NCBI RefSeq assembly: GCF_013359775.1
Contig: NZ_JABMCI010000067.1
Coordinates: 186,001-250,000 of the forward strand
Direction: 5' to 3'
Source: Cellulomonas humilata
GTDB lineage: Bacteria; Actinomycetota; Actinomycetes; Actinomycetales; Cellulomonadaceae
DNA length: 64,000 bases
A program made the position numbers and the translations under genes. The notes under the pieces are model-generated. The model saw only the letters and a list, made by a program, of their open reading frames with translations. It had not been told where the DNA came from and did no database searches. This document shows, piece by piece, positions 44,408 to 53,380 of the stretch. How positions within the stretch are numbered: the first letter of the stretch is position 1; the number at the start of each line of letters is the position of its first letter.

Positions 44408-45949
44408 TCAGCGGATGCCCTCCCAGAGCGCCCGCTCCCAGGCCCGGGGGTCGTCGACGACCTCGGAGGTGGTGCCGAATCGCATCGTGGCCCTGCGGTG
44501 GTGGTCGTACGGGGGCCAGCCGGGGTCACCGGTTCTGGCGAAGGCGATCCAGGTGGCGTGCATCCGATGTGCGAGGTCCTGCGGCGGGTGGGCGCCGAGC
44601 ATCGGGCCGAACAGCGGCGCGTCGGGAGTCGCTGTGTCGAAGACGAAGGGCACCTCGACGGCATGGACCGCGCCGAGCCCGGGGGCGGGCCAGGCGAACT
44701 CGTACATGTAGGTGCGGCCGGTCGCGGGCGTGCGCGTGCGGGCCTCGGCGAGGCGGAGGGCCGGCACCCGCATCCACCAGTCGGTCTGGACGTTCGCGAG
44801 CAGGTCGCCGGGGGAGGCCCGCGGATACCTGTCCCGGTAGGCGGCGAGCGCGGTCGACGGATCGAGGCCGTAGGCCGCCAGCGCCTGGTAGCCGTGACCG
44901 TGGACGGGGCCGGTCAGGATCTCGTCGGTGATCCGGCCGAGGGCGCCGCTGACCAGGAGCCAGAGTCTCCAGTCGTCGGTGTTCGTGCCGACGATGACGT
45001 CGACCTCGCCGCCGGCGCCGGCCGAGATCTGGTCGATCGGGACGCCAGGCAGGACCTGGCCGTCGACGACCGGTTGCCACGGCATCGTGCTGGTCACCAC
45101 GGCCTGGCCCCAGCGCTCCGGATCCGGGGCGGTGAGCAGCTCGGTCTTCAGCTGTGCCTGGGCCGCGAGCAGGCGCTCCACACCGACCGCCGCGATCGCC
45201 TGGCGGGTCGGCGGCACGCCGAGGATGTCGGCCAGGTAGCCGGCGATGCGTCGGGCCTCGTCGGCCGGGGTCACCTGGTGTGCCGCGCCGCTCTGCAGGA
45301 TGGCCCGTCGGAACAGGCCCTTGGCGTGAGGCATCGCGAGCAGGGTGCCGATGCTCATCGCGCCCGCGGACTCGCCGAAGACGGTGACGTTGCCGGGGTC
45401 TCCGCCGAACGCGTCGATGTTCTCCTGCACCCACTCCAGGGCGGCGACCTGGTCGAGCAGGCCGATGTTCGCGATGCCGTCGCCTAGGTAGAGGAAGCCC
45501 TCGGCGCCGGGGCGCCAGTTGATGACGACGCAGACGACGCCGTCGCGGGCGAAGTGCGCACCGTCGTAGGCCGAGGTCGAGCTGAGCTCGAACATGCCGC
45601 CCTGGATCCACACCATCACGGGCAGGCCGGTCGCCGTGGGATCGGGCGTCCACAGGTTGAGGTTCAGGCAGTCCTGCGACGGTGTGGCGCGCTCGACGGC
45701 GGCGAAGGCTCCAGAGACGTCATGCCAGTCCTCAGTCGGTCCGCCGGTGGTCGGCGGAGCGACCTGCGGGGGCTCCGGGCCCGGGGCGGTGGCGTCGCGC
45801 ACGCCGCCCCAGGGCTCGACGCTCTGCGGGGGTCGAAGCCGGTTCGCACCGAAGGGCGGTGCGGCGTACGGGACTCCCAGGAACGCGTACACGCCATCGG
45901 CGACGCTGCCACGCAGGACGCCCTGAACGGTCTTGACCGTTGCACCCAT
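44408..45949 (-). CDS. Carboxylesterase family protein (type B)
   Basis: A 513-residue alpha/beta hydrolase of the para-nitrobenzyl esterase/carboxylesterase B family. It begins with the usual VQGVLRG ... AFLGVPYAAPPFG. The nucleophile elbow is FGESAGAMS, and HAVEVPFVF near the C-terminus is the usual His region. No signal peptide is visible, so it is probably cytoplasmic and cleaves small esters. It is the first gene of a two-gene operon with the lone E2-type acyltransferase, a pairing that could mean esters are cleaved and acyl groups moved in one pathway. The start faces the divergent RlmG-like gene 77 nt away. Confidence 0.88.
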   Translation of the reverse strand: MGATVKTVQGVLRGSVADGVYAFLGVPYAAPPFGANRLRPPQSVEPWGGVRDATAPGPEPPQVAPPTTGGPTEDWHDVSGAFAAVERATPSQDCLNLNLWTPDPTATGLPVMVWIQGGMFELSSTSAYDGAHFARDGVVCVVINWRPGAEGFLYLGDGIANIGLLDQVAALEWVQENIDAFGGDPGNVTVFGESAGAMSIGTLLAMPHAKGLFRRAILQSGAAHQVTPADEARRIAGYLADILGVPPTRQAIAAVGVERLLAAQAQLKTELLTAPDPERWGQAVVTSTMPWQPVVDGQVLPGVPIDQISAGAGGEVDVIVGTNTDDWRLWLLVSGALGRITDEILTGPVHGHGYQALAAYGLDPSTALAAYRDRYPRASPGDLLANVQTDWWMRVPALRLAEARTRTPATGRTYMYEFAWPAPGLGAVHAVEVPFVFDTATPDAPLFGPMLGAHPPQDLAHRMHATWIAFARTGDPGWPPYDHHRRATMRFGTTSEVVDDPRAWERALWEGIR

Positions 45950-46012
45950 GTCGTCCAGGTTTCGTCGGCCCGGGCCCCGCCCGGTAGGGGCGGAAGTCCC
46001 GGGGGAGCCCGT

Positions 46013-46018
46013 TAGCCT
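46013..46018 (+). promoter_or_regulatory. -10 box of a probable leaderless promoter
   Basis: TAGCCT stands 7 nt before the GTG at 46,026 and decides that start over an in-frame ATG at 45,933 that lies inside the divergent esterase gene. Confidence 0.5.
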
Positions 46019-46025
46019 CGGTGGC

Positions 46026-47177
46026 GTGGAAGCGGCTGCGGGACATGACGAGACCGACGTGCTCGCCGACCTCCGCCGCTACCCCGATCTCGAGGCGCCG
46101 AACCTGCACGCGGTCGACGCGAGCGACCGGCTGATCCTCGACGAGGCCGCGCCCACGCTGTCGAGAGCGGGGGACGGCGTCGTGGTGATCGGCGATCACC
46201 ACGGCGCGCTGACGCTCGGTGCGATCGCGCGGCACGGGCTCTCCGGGGTCCGCACGCATCAGGACCGCCTGCTCGGCGAGCGGGCGCTCCAGGTAAACGC
46301 GGGGCGGCTCGGATTGAGCGGGTTCACCCAGCTCGGCCTGACGCCGGAGCTCGTCCACCAAGCGAGGGTGGTTCTGCTCCAGCTCCCGCGGTCGCTCGAT
46401 GCGCTCGACGAGATTGCGAGCCTGATCGCCGAGCACGCGGACCCCGACGTGGCGGTCATCGCCGGTGGCCGGGTCAAGCACATGACGATCGCGATGAACG
46501 ACGTCCTCGGGCGCCACTTCACCGACGTGCAGGCGCGCCTGGCCCGGCAGAAGTCTCGCGTGCTGGTGGCGTCACGACCGCGACCGGCCGGCCAGCGCTG
46601 GCCCAAGACAGAGGAGCACCGCGACCTCCGGATCACGGTGTGCGCCCACGGCGGCGCGTTCGCCGGGACGGGGATCGACATCGGCACGCGCGCGCTGCTG
46701 CAGCACCTCGACGCGATGCCGCGGGACGTCGCACAGGCCGTCGACCTCGGCTGCGGCACGGGGGTGCTGGCCGCTCTGCTGGCACGGGCGAACGAGGGGC
46801 TGACCGTCACGGCGACCGACGAGTCCGCCGCCGCGGTGGCCTCCGCCCGCGCCACGGTCGCGGCGAACGGTCTGGAGGGTCGAGTCGTCGTCGTGCGCGC
46901 GGACGGTGCGGAGACGATCCCCGACGCGAGCGTCGACCTTGTCGTGCTCAACCCGCCGTTCCACGTCGGCGCGGCGGTCCACGACGGGGTGGCCCGGACG
47001 CTCTTCGCCGAAGCCGCGCGCGTGCTCACGAACGGCGGGGAGCTGTGGGCTGTGTGGAACTCGCACCTGCGCTATCGGCCGACGCTGGAGCGTGTCGTCG
47101 GCCCGACCCGCCAGGTCAGCCGAGACCCGAAGTTCACGGTCACGGTCTCCACTCGCGCGGCTCAGCGACCGATCTGA
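46026..47177 (+). CDS. RsmC/RlmG-like rRNA guanine-N2 methyltransferase
   Basis: A 383-residue class I methyltransferase with the two-domain layout of RlmG/RsmC: a degenerate N-terminal half (VVVIGDHHGALTL) and a catalytic C-terminal half with motif I DLGCGTGVLA and motif IV VVLNPPFH. Such enzymes methylate N2 of guanines in 23S or 16S rRNA using S-adenosylmethionine; which site cannot be settled by eye. The GTG start fits a leaderless mRNA (TAGCCT 7 nt before). The 3' end overlaps the convergent gene by 16 bp. Confidence 0.8.
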   Translation: MEAAAGHDETDVLADLRRYPDLEAPNLHAVDASDRLILDEAAPTLSRAGDGVVVIGDHHGALTLGAIARHGLSGVRTHQDRLLGERALQVNAGRLGLSGFTQLGLTPELVHQARVVLLQLPRSLDALDEIASLIAEHADPDVAVIAGGRVKHMTIAMNDVLGRHFTDVQARLARQKSRVLVASRPRPAGQRWPKTEEHRDLRITVCAHGGAFAGTGIDIGTRALLQHLDAMPRDVAQAVDLGCGTGVLAALLARANEGLTVTATDESAAAVASARATVAANGLEGRVVVVRADGAETIPDASVDLVVLNPPFHVGAAVHDGVARTLFAEAARVLTNGGELWAVWNSHLRYRPTLERVVGPTRQVSRDPKFTVTVSTRAAQRPI

Positions 47178-47617
47178 TCCCTCGGTTCGCCATCGACGGC
47201 ATCGTCGATGAGCGACGTCAGGACCTCCGCGACGAGCGAGTCCGCCATCGCCTCGATGCGGGGGAGCTGCGACTTCTGCATCTTGCGGGGCTGGTGCTGG
47301 AGGATCCGGAGGGCCCGCTCGACCTGATCGGCCCGCTGCTTCCAGCCCATGGCTTGGACCGAGGCCACCGACTCGGCAGCGCTGGTCTCCGAACGCAGGA
47401 CGATCTCGGCCTGCTCCCGCACCGACTCCATCGCACGCGCGATCTTGGCCTCCGGAGTTCGGGCGCGCTGGACGTCGGCGAACTTCTTGCCCAGGTTCTC
47501 GAGGCGCTTCTGGATCTCGGGGTTGTTGGCGACGATCACGCTGACCTGTGCCGCGACCTTCTTCGCCAACGGCCACGCGACCGCCAGGGCGACACCAGTG
47601 GATTTCTTCTTCGCCAT
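47162..47617 (-). CDS. Hypothetical protein, basic N-terminus and helical
   Basis: A 151-residue protein starting MAKKKSTG. It is basic at the N-terminus and predicted to be nearly all helix, with regular charged stretches (EIQKRLENLGKKFADVQ, AESVASVQAMGWKQRADQVE) that could form a coiled coil. I do not know the family; similar small proteins occur in Micrococcales. The start is the ATG at 47,617. Longer readings in the same frame run antisense through the moxR-like gene and were discarded. It is divergent from that gene (66 nt between starts). Confidence 0.65.
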   Translation of the reverse strand: MAKKKSTGVALAVAWPLAKKVAAQVSVIVANNPEIQKRLENLGKKFADVQRARTPEAKIARAMESVREQAEIVLRSETSAAESVASVQAMGWKQRADQVERALRILQHQPRKMQKSQLPRIEAMADSLVAEVLTSLIDDAVDGEPRDQIGR

Positions 47618-47670
47618 TGCACCGACCCTGCCCCCGCGACCCTCCATCGGCAACTGGTCGCAACCGGACG

Positions 47671-47676
47671 TACTCT
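47671..47676 (+). promoter_or_regulatory. -10 box of a probable leaderless promoter for the MoxR/VWA operon
   Basis: TACTCT stands 7 nt before the first ATG of an ATG-ATG pair at 47,684. Confidence 0.5.
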
Positions 47677-47683
47677 CGACCGG

Positions 47684-49069
47684 ATGATGCGTCCCACTGC
47701 CGCAACTGTCGGCGAGCTCCGCGCTTCCGGGCAGGTCCACACGTCGGTGCGCGAGGAAGTCCGCACCAACCTCCTCGCCGCCCTCAGAGAGGGACGCGAC
47801 CCCTGGCCGGGCATCCACGGCTTCGACGACACCGTGATTCCGCAGCTGGAACGCGCCCTCATCGCCGGCCACGACATCGTCCTGCTCGGCGAGCGCGGCC
47901 AGGGCAAGACGCGGATCCTGCGCACCCTCCAGGGTCTGCTCGACGAGTGGTCCCCGGTGATCGAGGGGTCGGAGATCGGCGAGCACCCGTTCGAACCGAT
48001 CACGGCGGCGAGCAAGCGACGCGCGGCCGAGCAGGGCGACGACCTCCCGGTCACCTGGCGCCACCGCGACGAGCGGTACGTCGAGAAGCTCGCGACGCCG
48101 GACACGAGCGTCGCGGACCTCATCGGCGACGTGGACCCGATGAAGGTCGCCGAGGGGCGCGCCCTGGGTGACCCGGAGACGATCCACTTCGGCCTGGTCC
48201 CACGGGGGCACCGCGGCATCGTCGCCATCAACGAGCTTCCGGACCTCGCCGAGCGCATCCAGGTCGCGATGCTCAACGTGATGGAGGAGCGCGACATCCA
48301 GATCCGCGGCTACGTGCTGCGCCTGCCGCTCGACGTGCTCGTGGTGGCGACGGCCAACCCGGAGGACTACACCAACCGTGGGCGGATCATCACGCCGCTG
48401 AAGGACCGGTTCGGCGCGGAGATCCGGACGCACTATCCGACCGAGCTTGCCGACGAGGTCGCGGTGATCCGACAGGAGGCCCTGCTCCACGCGGAGGTGC
48501 CGGATCACCTGATCGAGATCCTGGCGCGCTTCACCAAGGCGCTGCGCGCGTCGAGCGCGGTGGACCAGCGCAGCGGGGTGAGCGCGCGGTTCGCCATCGC
48601 GGGCGCGGAGACCGTCGCCGCCTCAGCCCTGCACCGGGCCGCACGGCAGGGCGAGGAGCGTGCGGTCGCCCGGCCCGTCGACCTGGAGACCGCGGTCGAC
48701 GTGCTTGCGGGAAAGATCGAGTTCGAGTCAGGGGAGGAGGGTCGCGAGAACGAGATCCTCGACCACCTGCTGCGCACCGCGACGGCGGAGACCGTCCGCG
48801 CGCACCTCCGCGGCATCGACTTCAGCCTGCTGGTGGACGCGATCCAAGGCGGGGCCATGGTGACCACCGGCGAGCAGGTCACGGCCCGCGACGTCCTGAC
48901 CGGTCTGCCCGCGCTCGGGGAGTCCGAGCTCTACGACGAGATCTGCGAGCGGCTCCACGCCACGACCGACGGCGAGCGGGCGGCCGCGATCGAGCTGGCG
49001 CTGGAGGGTCTGTACCTGTCCCGCCGGATCAGCAAGGAGTCCGGAGGCGGCGAGACGATCTATGGCTAG
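47684..49069 (+). CDS. MoxR/magnesium-chelatase-type AAA+ ATPase
   Basis: A 461-residue AAA+ protein with Walker A GERGQGKTR, a Walker B region reading VAINELPDL (Asn where Asp is usual before Glu), sensor 1 VVATANPEDYTNRG, and an Arg-rich later part. It resembles the ChlI/MoxR group that works with a VWA-domain partner to remodel or insert metals into client proteins. The partner is the next gene, which overlaps by 8 nt. No chelatase H subunit or obvious client is nearby, so the substrate is unknown. Confidence 0.85.
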   Translation: MMRPTAATVGELRASGQVHTSVREEVRTNLLAALREGRDPWPGIHGFDDTVIPQLERALIAGHDIVLLGERGQGKTRILRTLQGLLDEWSPVIEGSEIGEHPFEPITAASKRRAAEQGDDLPVTWRHRDERYVEKLATPDTSVADLIGDVDPMKVAEGRALGDPETIHFGLVPRGHRGIVAINELPDLAERIQVAMLNVMEERDIQIRGYVLRLPLDVLVVATANPEDYTNRGRIITPLKDRFGAEIRTHYPTELADEVAVIRQEALLHAEVPDHLIEILARFTKALRASSAVDQRSGVSARFAIAGAETVAASALHRAARQGEERAVARPVDLETAVDVLAGKIEFESGEEGRENEILDHLLRTATAETVRAHLRGIDFSLLVDAIQGGAMVTTGEQVTARDVLTGLPALGESELYDEICERLHATTDGERAAAIELALEGLYLSRRISKESGGGETIYG

Positions 49070-51047
49070 GCCCAACCGCCGACTCGCGAGGTACACGACC
49101 TACACGGACGGGCCGGACCCGCTCGCGCCGCCGGTCGACCTGGCCGAGGCGCTGGACGCGATCGGCGCGGACGTCATGGCGGGCTCCTCGCCCGAGCGCG
49201 CGATGCGGGAGTTCCTGCGCCGCGGCGGTCAGGATCGGGCCGGACTGGACGAGCTGGCTCGGCGGGTCGCCGAGCGGCGCAGGGCGCTGACGCGCGAGAA
49301 CAACCTCGACGGCACGTTGCAGCAGGTCAAGGAGCTGCTCGACCGGGCGGTGCTGGCCGAGCGCAAGCAGCTGGCGCGCGACGTCGACATGGACGAGGGC
49401 GACCGTGCCCTGGCGCAGCTCCAGCTCGACAACCTCCCGTCGTCGCCCGCAGCCGCCGTCAACGAGCTCAACGGGTACGACTGGCGCAGCAGGGAGGCGC
49501 GGGCGGAGTTCGACAAGATCAAGGACCTGCTCGGCCGGGAGGTCCTCGACCAGCGGTTCGCGGGCATGAAGCAGGCGCTGGAGAACGCGACCGACGACGA
49601 CCGGGCCGCGCTGAACGAGATGCTCGCGGACCTCAACGGGCTCCTCGACGCGCGGAAGCAGGGCACGGACACCCAGGAGCAGTTCGACGACTTCATGGCG
49701 AAGCACGGCGAGTACTTCCCGGAGGATCCCCAGAACCTCGATGAGCTCCTCGACGCCCTCGCGCAGAGAGCCGCCGCCGCACAGCGGACGCGGAACTCCA
49801 TGACGCAGGAGCAGCGCGACGAGCTCGACGCGCTCGCGCAGCAGGCCTTCGGCTCGTCGGACCTCATGGACGCGCTGGGGCAGCTCGACGACAACCTCAG
49901 AGCCCTGCGACCCGGCGAGGACTGGGGCGGCTCGGAGCGGATGGACGGCCAGAACGGGCTCGGGCTCGGCGACGGCACCGGCGTGTTCCAGGACCTCGCC
50001 GACCTCGACGCGCTCGCGGACCAGCTCGCGCAGTCCTACGAGGGCTCGCAGCTGGACGACCTGGACCTCGAGAAGCTGTCCCGCCAGCTCGGGTCCGACG
50101 CGGTGGTCGACGCCCGCACCCTCCAGCGGCTGGAGAAGGCGCTGCGCGACTCCGGCACGATGCGGCGCGGCTCGGACGGGCAGCTCCTGCTGACGCCGAA
50201 GGCCATGCGCCAGCTGGGCAAGGCGGTCCTCAAGGCGGTCGCCGACTCGGTGTCCGGTCGCCAGGGCGGCCACGACGTCCGCCGCTCCGGTGCCGCCGGC
50301 GAGCCGTCGGGATCCACCCGCCAGTGGGCGTTCGGAGACACGGAGCCGTGGGACGTGAGCCGGACCATCACCAACGCGCTGGCCCGCGGGTCGCGGACGA
50401 TCCAGGTGGACGACGTCGAGATCCAGGAGACCGAGGCGCGCACCCAGGCGTGCGTGGCGCTGCTCGTCGACACCTCGTTCTCGATGGCCATGGAAGGGCG
50501 CTGGGTGCCGATGAAGCGCACCGCGCTGGCGCTGCACACCCTGGTCACCACCCGGTTCCGCGGGGACAACCTGCAGCTGATCGGCTTCGGACGCAGTGCG
50601 TCGGTCATGCAGATCGAGGAGCTCGTCGGGCTCGACGAGAAGTGGGAGAAGGGCACCAACCTGCACCACGCCCTGCTGCTGGCCAACCGGCACTTCCGCA
50701 AGCACCCGAACGCCCAGCCCGTGCTCCTGGTCGTCACCGACGGCGAGCCGACGTCCCACCTGCAACCCGACGGCGAGGTCTTCTTCGACTACCCGCCGAA
50801 CCCGGTCACGATCGCCCTGGCGGTGCGCGAGCTCGACGGCTCGATGCGCCTGGGTGCGCGCACGACGTTCTTCCGCCTCGGCGACGACCCGGGCCTCGCG
50901 CGGTTCGTCGACGCGATGGCCAAGCGGGCGGGCGGCACCGTCGTCACGCCCGAGACCGACGACCTGGGCGCCGCGGTGATCGACTCGTACCTGAGCTCGC
51001 GCCGCAACGGCGCCTTCGGCGGCTGGGGTCGCGACGACGAGTGGTGA
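49062..51047 (+). CDS. VWA-domain protein, partner of the MoxR-type ATPase
   Basis: A 661-residue protein. The first ~430 residues are charged and helical with Asp/Gln-rich coiled-coil segments. The C-terminal ~200 residues are a von Willebrand A domain with a complete MIDAS site: DTSFSM, the Thr in EKGTNLHHAL, and the Asp in VVTDGEPT. Pairs of MoxR-type ATPase and VWA protein act as metal-dependent chaperones. There is no signal peptide or membrane anchor, so it should be cytoplasmic. The start ATG overlaps the ATPase stop. The protein ends in a Gly/Asp-rich tail. Confidence 0.85.
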   Translation: MARPNRRLARYTTYTDGPDPLAPPVDLAEALDAIGADVMAGSSPERAMREFLRRGGQDRAGLDELARRVAERRRALTRENNLDGTLQQVKELLDRAVLAERKQLARDVDMDEGDRALAQLQLDNLPSSPAAAVNELNGYDWRSREARAEFDKIKDLLGREVLDQRFAGMKQALENATDDDRAALNEMLADLNGLLDARKQGTDTQEQFDDFMAKHGEYFPEDPQNLDELLDALAQRAAAAQRTRNSMTQEQRDELDALAQQAFGSSDLMDALGQLDDNLRALRPGEDWGGSERMDGQNGLGLGDGTGVFQDLADLDALADQLAQSYEGSQLDDLDLEKLSRQLGSDAVVDARTLQRLEKALRDSGTMRRGSDGQLLLTPKAMRQLGKAVLKAVADSVSGRQGGHDVRRSGAAGEPSGSTRQWAFGDTEPWDVSRTITNALARGSRTIQVDDVEIQETEARTQACVALLVDTSFSMAMEGRWVPMKRTALALHTLVTTRFRGDNLQLIGFGRSASVMQIEELVGLDEKWEKGTNLHHALLLANRHFRKHPNAQPVLLVVTDGEPTSHLQPDGEVFFDYPPNPVTIALAVRELDGSMRLGARTTFFRLGDDPGLARFVDAMAKRAGGTVVTPETDDLGAAVIDSYLSSRRNGAFGGWGRDDEW

Positions 51048-51062
51048 CGGCCGCTCGGAGCC

Positions 51063-51146
51063 TCAGTGCTCGCCCTTGATCACGAAGAAGGAGCCACGGA
51101 TCGTGCCGGCCCTGGCGCCGATTCTCGAGTAGCCGGGCGGGTTCAC
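51063..51146 (-). CDS. Possible 27-residue small ORF
   Basis: A GTG-started frame (VNPPGYSRIGARAGTIRGSF... ending IKGEH) lies just inside an A+T-rich patch at 51,148-51,162. It reads like coding sequence, but there is no known match and no clear ribosome site. It may equally be the 3' relic of a lost gene. Confidence 0.25.
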   Translation of the reverse strand: MNPPGYSRIGARAGTIRGSFFVIKGEH

Positions 51147-51147
51147 C

Positions 51148-51163
51148 GATATCGTTATCGATC
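51148..51163. promoter_or_regulatory. A+T-rich operator-like patch upstream of the SDR gene
   Basis: GATATCGTTATCGATC, with overlapping GATATC and ATCGAT palindromes, is the only A+T-rich stretch in this intergenic region and sits 25 nt before the SDR start. It may be a promoter or a repressor site; no regulator gene is adjacent. Confidence 0.3.
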
Positions 51164-51187
51164 TTGCCCGCCGTGGAGGAGATGACG

Positions 51188-52084
51188 ATGTCGTCCGACC
51201 AGCTCACGTTCGACAACCCCGTCGAGAGGCACTCGCACATCAAGCCGCACGCCTCGTGGCAGCCGGTGCCGGGCCTCGACGCGGAGCTCGACCCCAAGGC
51301 CGATCACGGCGAGACCAGCTACCGCGGCACCGGACGTCTGCCGGGCCGGAAGGCGCTCATCACCGGCGGTGACTCGGGCATCGGCGCGGCGGTGGCCATC
51401 GCGTTCGCGCGCGAGGGGGCGGACGTGGCCCTGAGCTACCTGCCCGAGGAGCAGGTGGATGCGGAGGCCATCGCGGAGCACGTGCGTGCGGCCGGGCGGA
51501 CGGCGGTCCTGCTTCCCGGTGACATCCGGGACCGCGCGTTCTGCCGCTCGCTGGTTGCCGACGCGGTCGAGGGTCTCGGTGGGCTCGACATCCTGGTGAA
51601 CAACGCGGCGCACCAGGTGTACCACCAGACGTTCGACGAGCTGGACGAGGCCGACCTGGACCGCACCATCCAGACGAACCTGTACGCGATGTTCTGGATC
51701 ACCCGCGACGCTCTGCCGCACCTCGGCCCGGGCTCGACCATCATCAACAGCACCTCGATCCAGGGGTACAACCCCTCGCCGATGATCATCAACTACGCGT
51801 CCACCAAGTTCGCGATCATCGGCTTCACCAAGGCGCTGGCCGCCGACCTGGCGCCCCGCGGCATCCGGGTGAACGCCGTCGCACCCGGGCCGGTATGGAC
51901 GCCGCTGCAGGTGTCGGACGGGCAGCCCACGGAGAAGCTGAACGGCTTCGGGGACTCATGCTGGCTCGGCCGGACGAGCCAGCCCGTCGAGCAGGCGCCG
52001 GCGTACGTGTTCCTCGCGTCGCCGGAGTCCAGCTTCGTGGTCGGCGAGGTCATCAACGTCAACGGCGGGGCGAACGTGCCCTGA
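51188..52084 (+). CDS. Short-chain dehydrogenase/reductase
   Basis: A 298-residue SDR with a ~45-residue N-terminal extension, as in the YghA/glucose-1-dehydrogenase-like group. The cofactor site is ITGGDSGIGAAVA, the NNAA motif is VNNAAHQ, and the active site is the Tyr and Lys in INYASTKFAI with a preceding Ser. It should reduce or oxidise a carbonyl/alcohol with NAD(P)H. The ATG at 51,188 is chosen because GGAGGA lies 7 nt upstream; the in-frame ATG at 51,182 is too close to it. Substrate unknown. Confidence 0.87.
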   Translation: MSSDQLTFDNPVERHSHIKPHASWQPVPGLDAELDPKADHGETSYRGTGRLPGRKALITGGDSGIGAAVAIAFAREGADVALSYLPEEQVDAEAIAEHVRAAGRTAVLLPGDIRDRAFCRSLVADAVEGLGGLDILVNNAAHQVYHQTFDELDEADLDRTIQTNLYAMFWITRDALPHLGPGSTIINSTSIQGYNPSPMIINYASTKFAIIGFTKALAADLAPRGIRVNAVAPGPVWTPLQVSDGQPTEKLNGFGDSCWLGRTSQPVEQAPAYVFLASPESSFVVGEVINVNGGANVP

Positions 52085-52090
52085 CGGGGC

Positions 52091-52855
52091 TCAGAAGAAC
52101 GGCCACGGGAACGCCGGCATCTGGCCGCGCGGGCCGGGGAACGTGGCCCTCCCGAGCAACCGGTCGCACCGGGTGGCGAGGGCCGCCAGCTCGTCGTCGC
52201 TGAGGAGCTCGGTCAGGCGCTGACCGAGGTAGCCGTCGAGCGCCGTGCGCACGCGCTCGACCCCCGCGATCTCATCGGGGTCGAGGCCGTCGCCCTGCCA
52301 GCCCCACAGGACCGTCCGCAGCTTGTGCTCGACGTGGAAGCTCACGCCGTGGTCGACGCCGTAGCGGTGGCCCTGCTGCGTCGGCAGGATGTGGCCGCCC
52401 TTGCGGTCGGCGTTGTTCACGACGACGTCGAAGACGGCCATCCGACGCAGCGCGGGGGAGTCCTCGTGGATCAGGGTGAGCGGCTGGTCGTCGTCGTCGA
52501 TGCCCTCGAAGACTGCGCGCCAGCCCTCCGGCGGCACGGCGTGCGCGGGGACGACGTCGACCGGGTCCTGCTCGGGGTCCGGCTCCTGCCAGAGCTGCAC
52601 CATGCCCGGCCCCAGCGGCCCGTCGCGCAGACAGGTGACCGGCACGACGTCCCAGCCGAACGCCTCCGAGACCAGGTAGGCCGCCAGCTCGCGGTCGGCC
52701 AGCGTCCCGTCCGGGAAGTCCCACAGAGGCTTCTCCCCGGCGACGGGCTTGTAGACGACGCGGGCGTCGCCGATCGTCGCGAGGAAGGTCGCGTTCGACG
52801 CGACCGTGATGCGACCGACGAGCTCGAGCTCACCCCCAGGGAGGTCGGTCAGCAC
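52091..52855 (-). CDS. SCO1664-family protein (PI3/4-kinase-like fold)
   Basis: A 254-residue protein. VVYKPVAGEKPLWDFPDGTLA and VFDVVVNNADRKGGHIL fit the nucleotide-binding Lys and catalytic Asn/Asp region of the phosphatidylinositol 3/4-kinase-like fold of the SCO1664 family. The substrate is not known. The GTG at 52,855 overlaps the stop of the DUF3090 gene by 7 bp. It is the third gene of a cluster (phosphatase, DUF3090, SCO1664) conserved in actinobacteria, often near mycothiol genes, and supports the taxonomic call. Confidence 0.85.
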   Translation of the reverse strand: MLTDLPGGELELVGRITVASNATFLATIGDARVVYKPVAGEKPLWDFPDGTLADRELAAYLVSEAFGWDVVPVTCLRDGPLGPGMVQLWQEPDPEQDPVDVVPAHAVPPEGWRAVFEGIDDDDQPLTLIHEDSPALRRMAVFDVVVNNADRKGGHILPTQQGHRYGVDHGVSFHVEHKLRTVLWGWQGDGLDPDEIAGVERVRTALDGYLGQRLTELLSDDELAALATRCDRLLGRATFPGPRGQMPAFPWPFF

Positions 52856-53379
52856 ACGTGGCCGTCGTCGATCGGCGCGCCGCAGAGCGGGCACAGCGGC
52901 CTGCCCGACCGGACGACCTGCCGGGTGCGCTCGACGAACGCCCGCGCAGTCCCGACCGGCATCCGGACCAGGAGCATCTCGCTCGCGTCCTCCGGCTCGG
53001 GGGTCTCCTCCTCGGTGTCCTCCAGGGGGAACGCCTCGACGATCACCTGCGCGGTCGACGGGTCCCAGCCCAGACGCAGCAGCCCCGTGCGGAACTGCTC
53101 CTCCACGGGCTGGTCCAGGGGCTCGTTGTCGACGAGCTCGGCGGGCGTGGCGGCGGGGACGCTGAACCGGTTCCCCTCGTCGGCCATGAGCGCGCCCAGG
53201 ATCTCGTCGATCTTCTCGGCGAGGACCGCGGACTGCTCCTTCTCGAGCCCCACGCTGGTGCTCCGGGCGCCGTCGCGCACCTGGAGGTAGAAGCTGCGCG
53301 AACCTGGGCTTCCGACGGTGCCGACGATGACACGGTCGGGCCAGTCGAACTGGTGGACAAGAGCCGGCATGCCGCCCAT
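52849..53379 (-). CDS. DUF3090 family protein
   Basis: A 176-residue protein typical of DUF3090: HQFDWPDRVIVGTVGSPG near the N-terminus and, at the C-terminus, a zinc-ribbon-like CPLCGAPIDDGHVC. The function is unknown. It starts 1 nt after the stop of the phosphatase gene (an in-frame ATG at 53,370 is an alternative) and overlaps the SCO1664-type gene by 7 bp. This tight coupling suggests the three products act together. Confidence 0.88.
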   Translation of the reverse strand: MGGMPALVHQFDWPDRVIVGTVGSPGSRSFYLQVRDGARSTSVGLEKEQSAVLAEKIDEILGALMADEGNRFSVPAATPAELVDNEPLDQPVEEQFRTGLLRLGWDPSTAQVIVEAFPLEDTEEETPEPEDASEMLLVRMPVGTARAFVERTRQVVRSGRPLCPLCGAPIDDGHVC

Positions 53380-53380
53380 G

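Noticed and set aside
44270-45487. Plus-strand 405-codon frame opposite the esterase
   Set aside because: It contradicts the GESAGA nucleophile motif and full-length family match on the minus strand.
49029-50765. Minus-strand 578-codon frame opposite the VWA gene
   Set aside because: A shadow; the plus strand has an intact MIDAS site.
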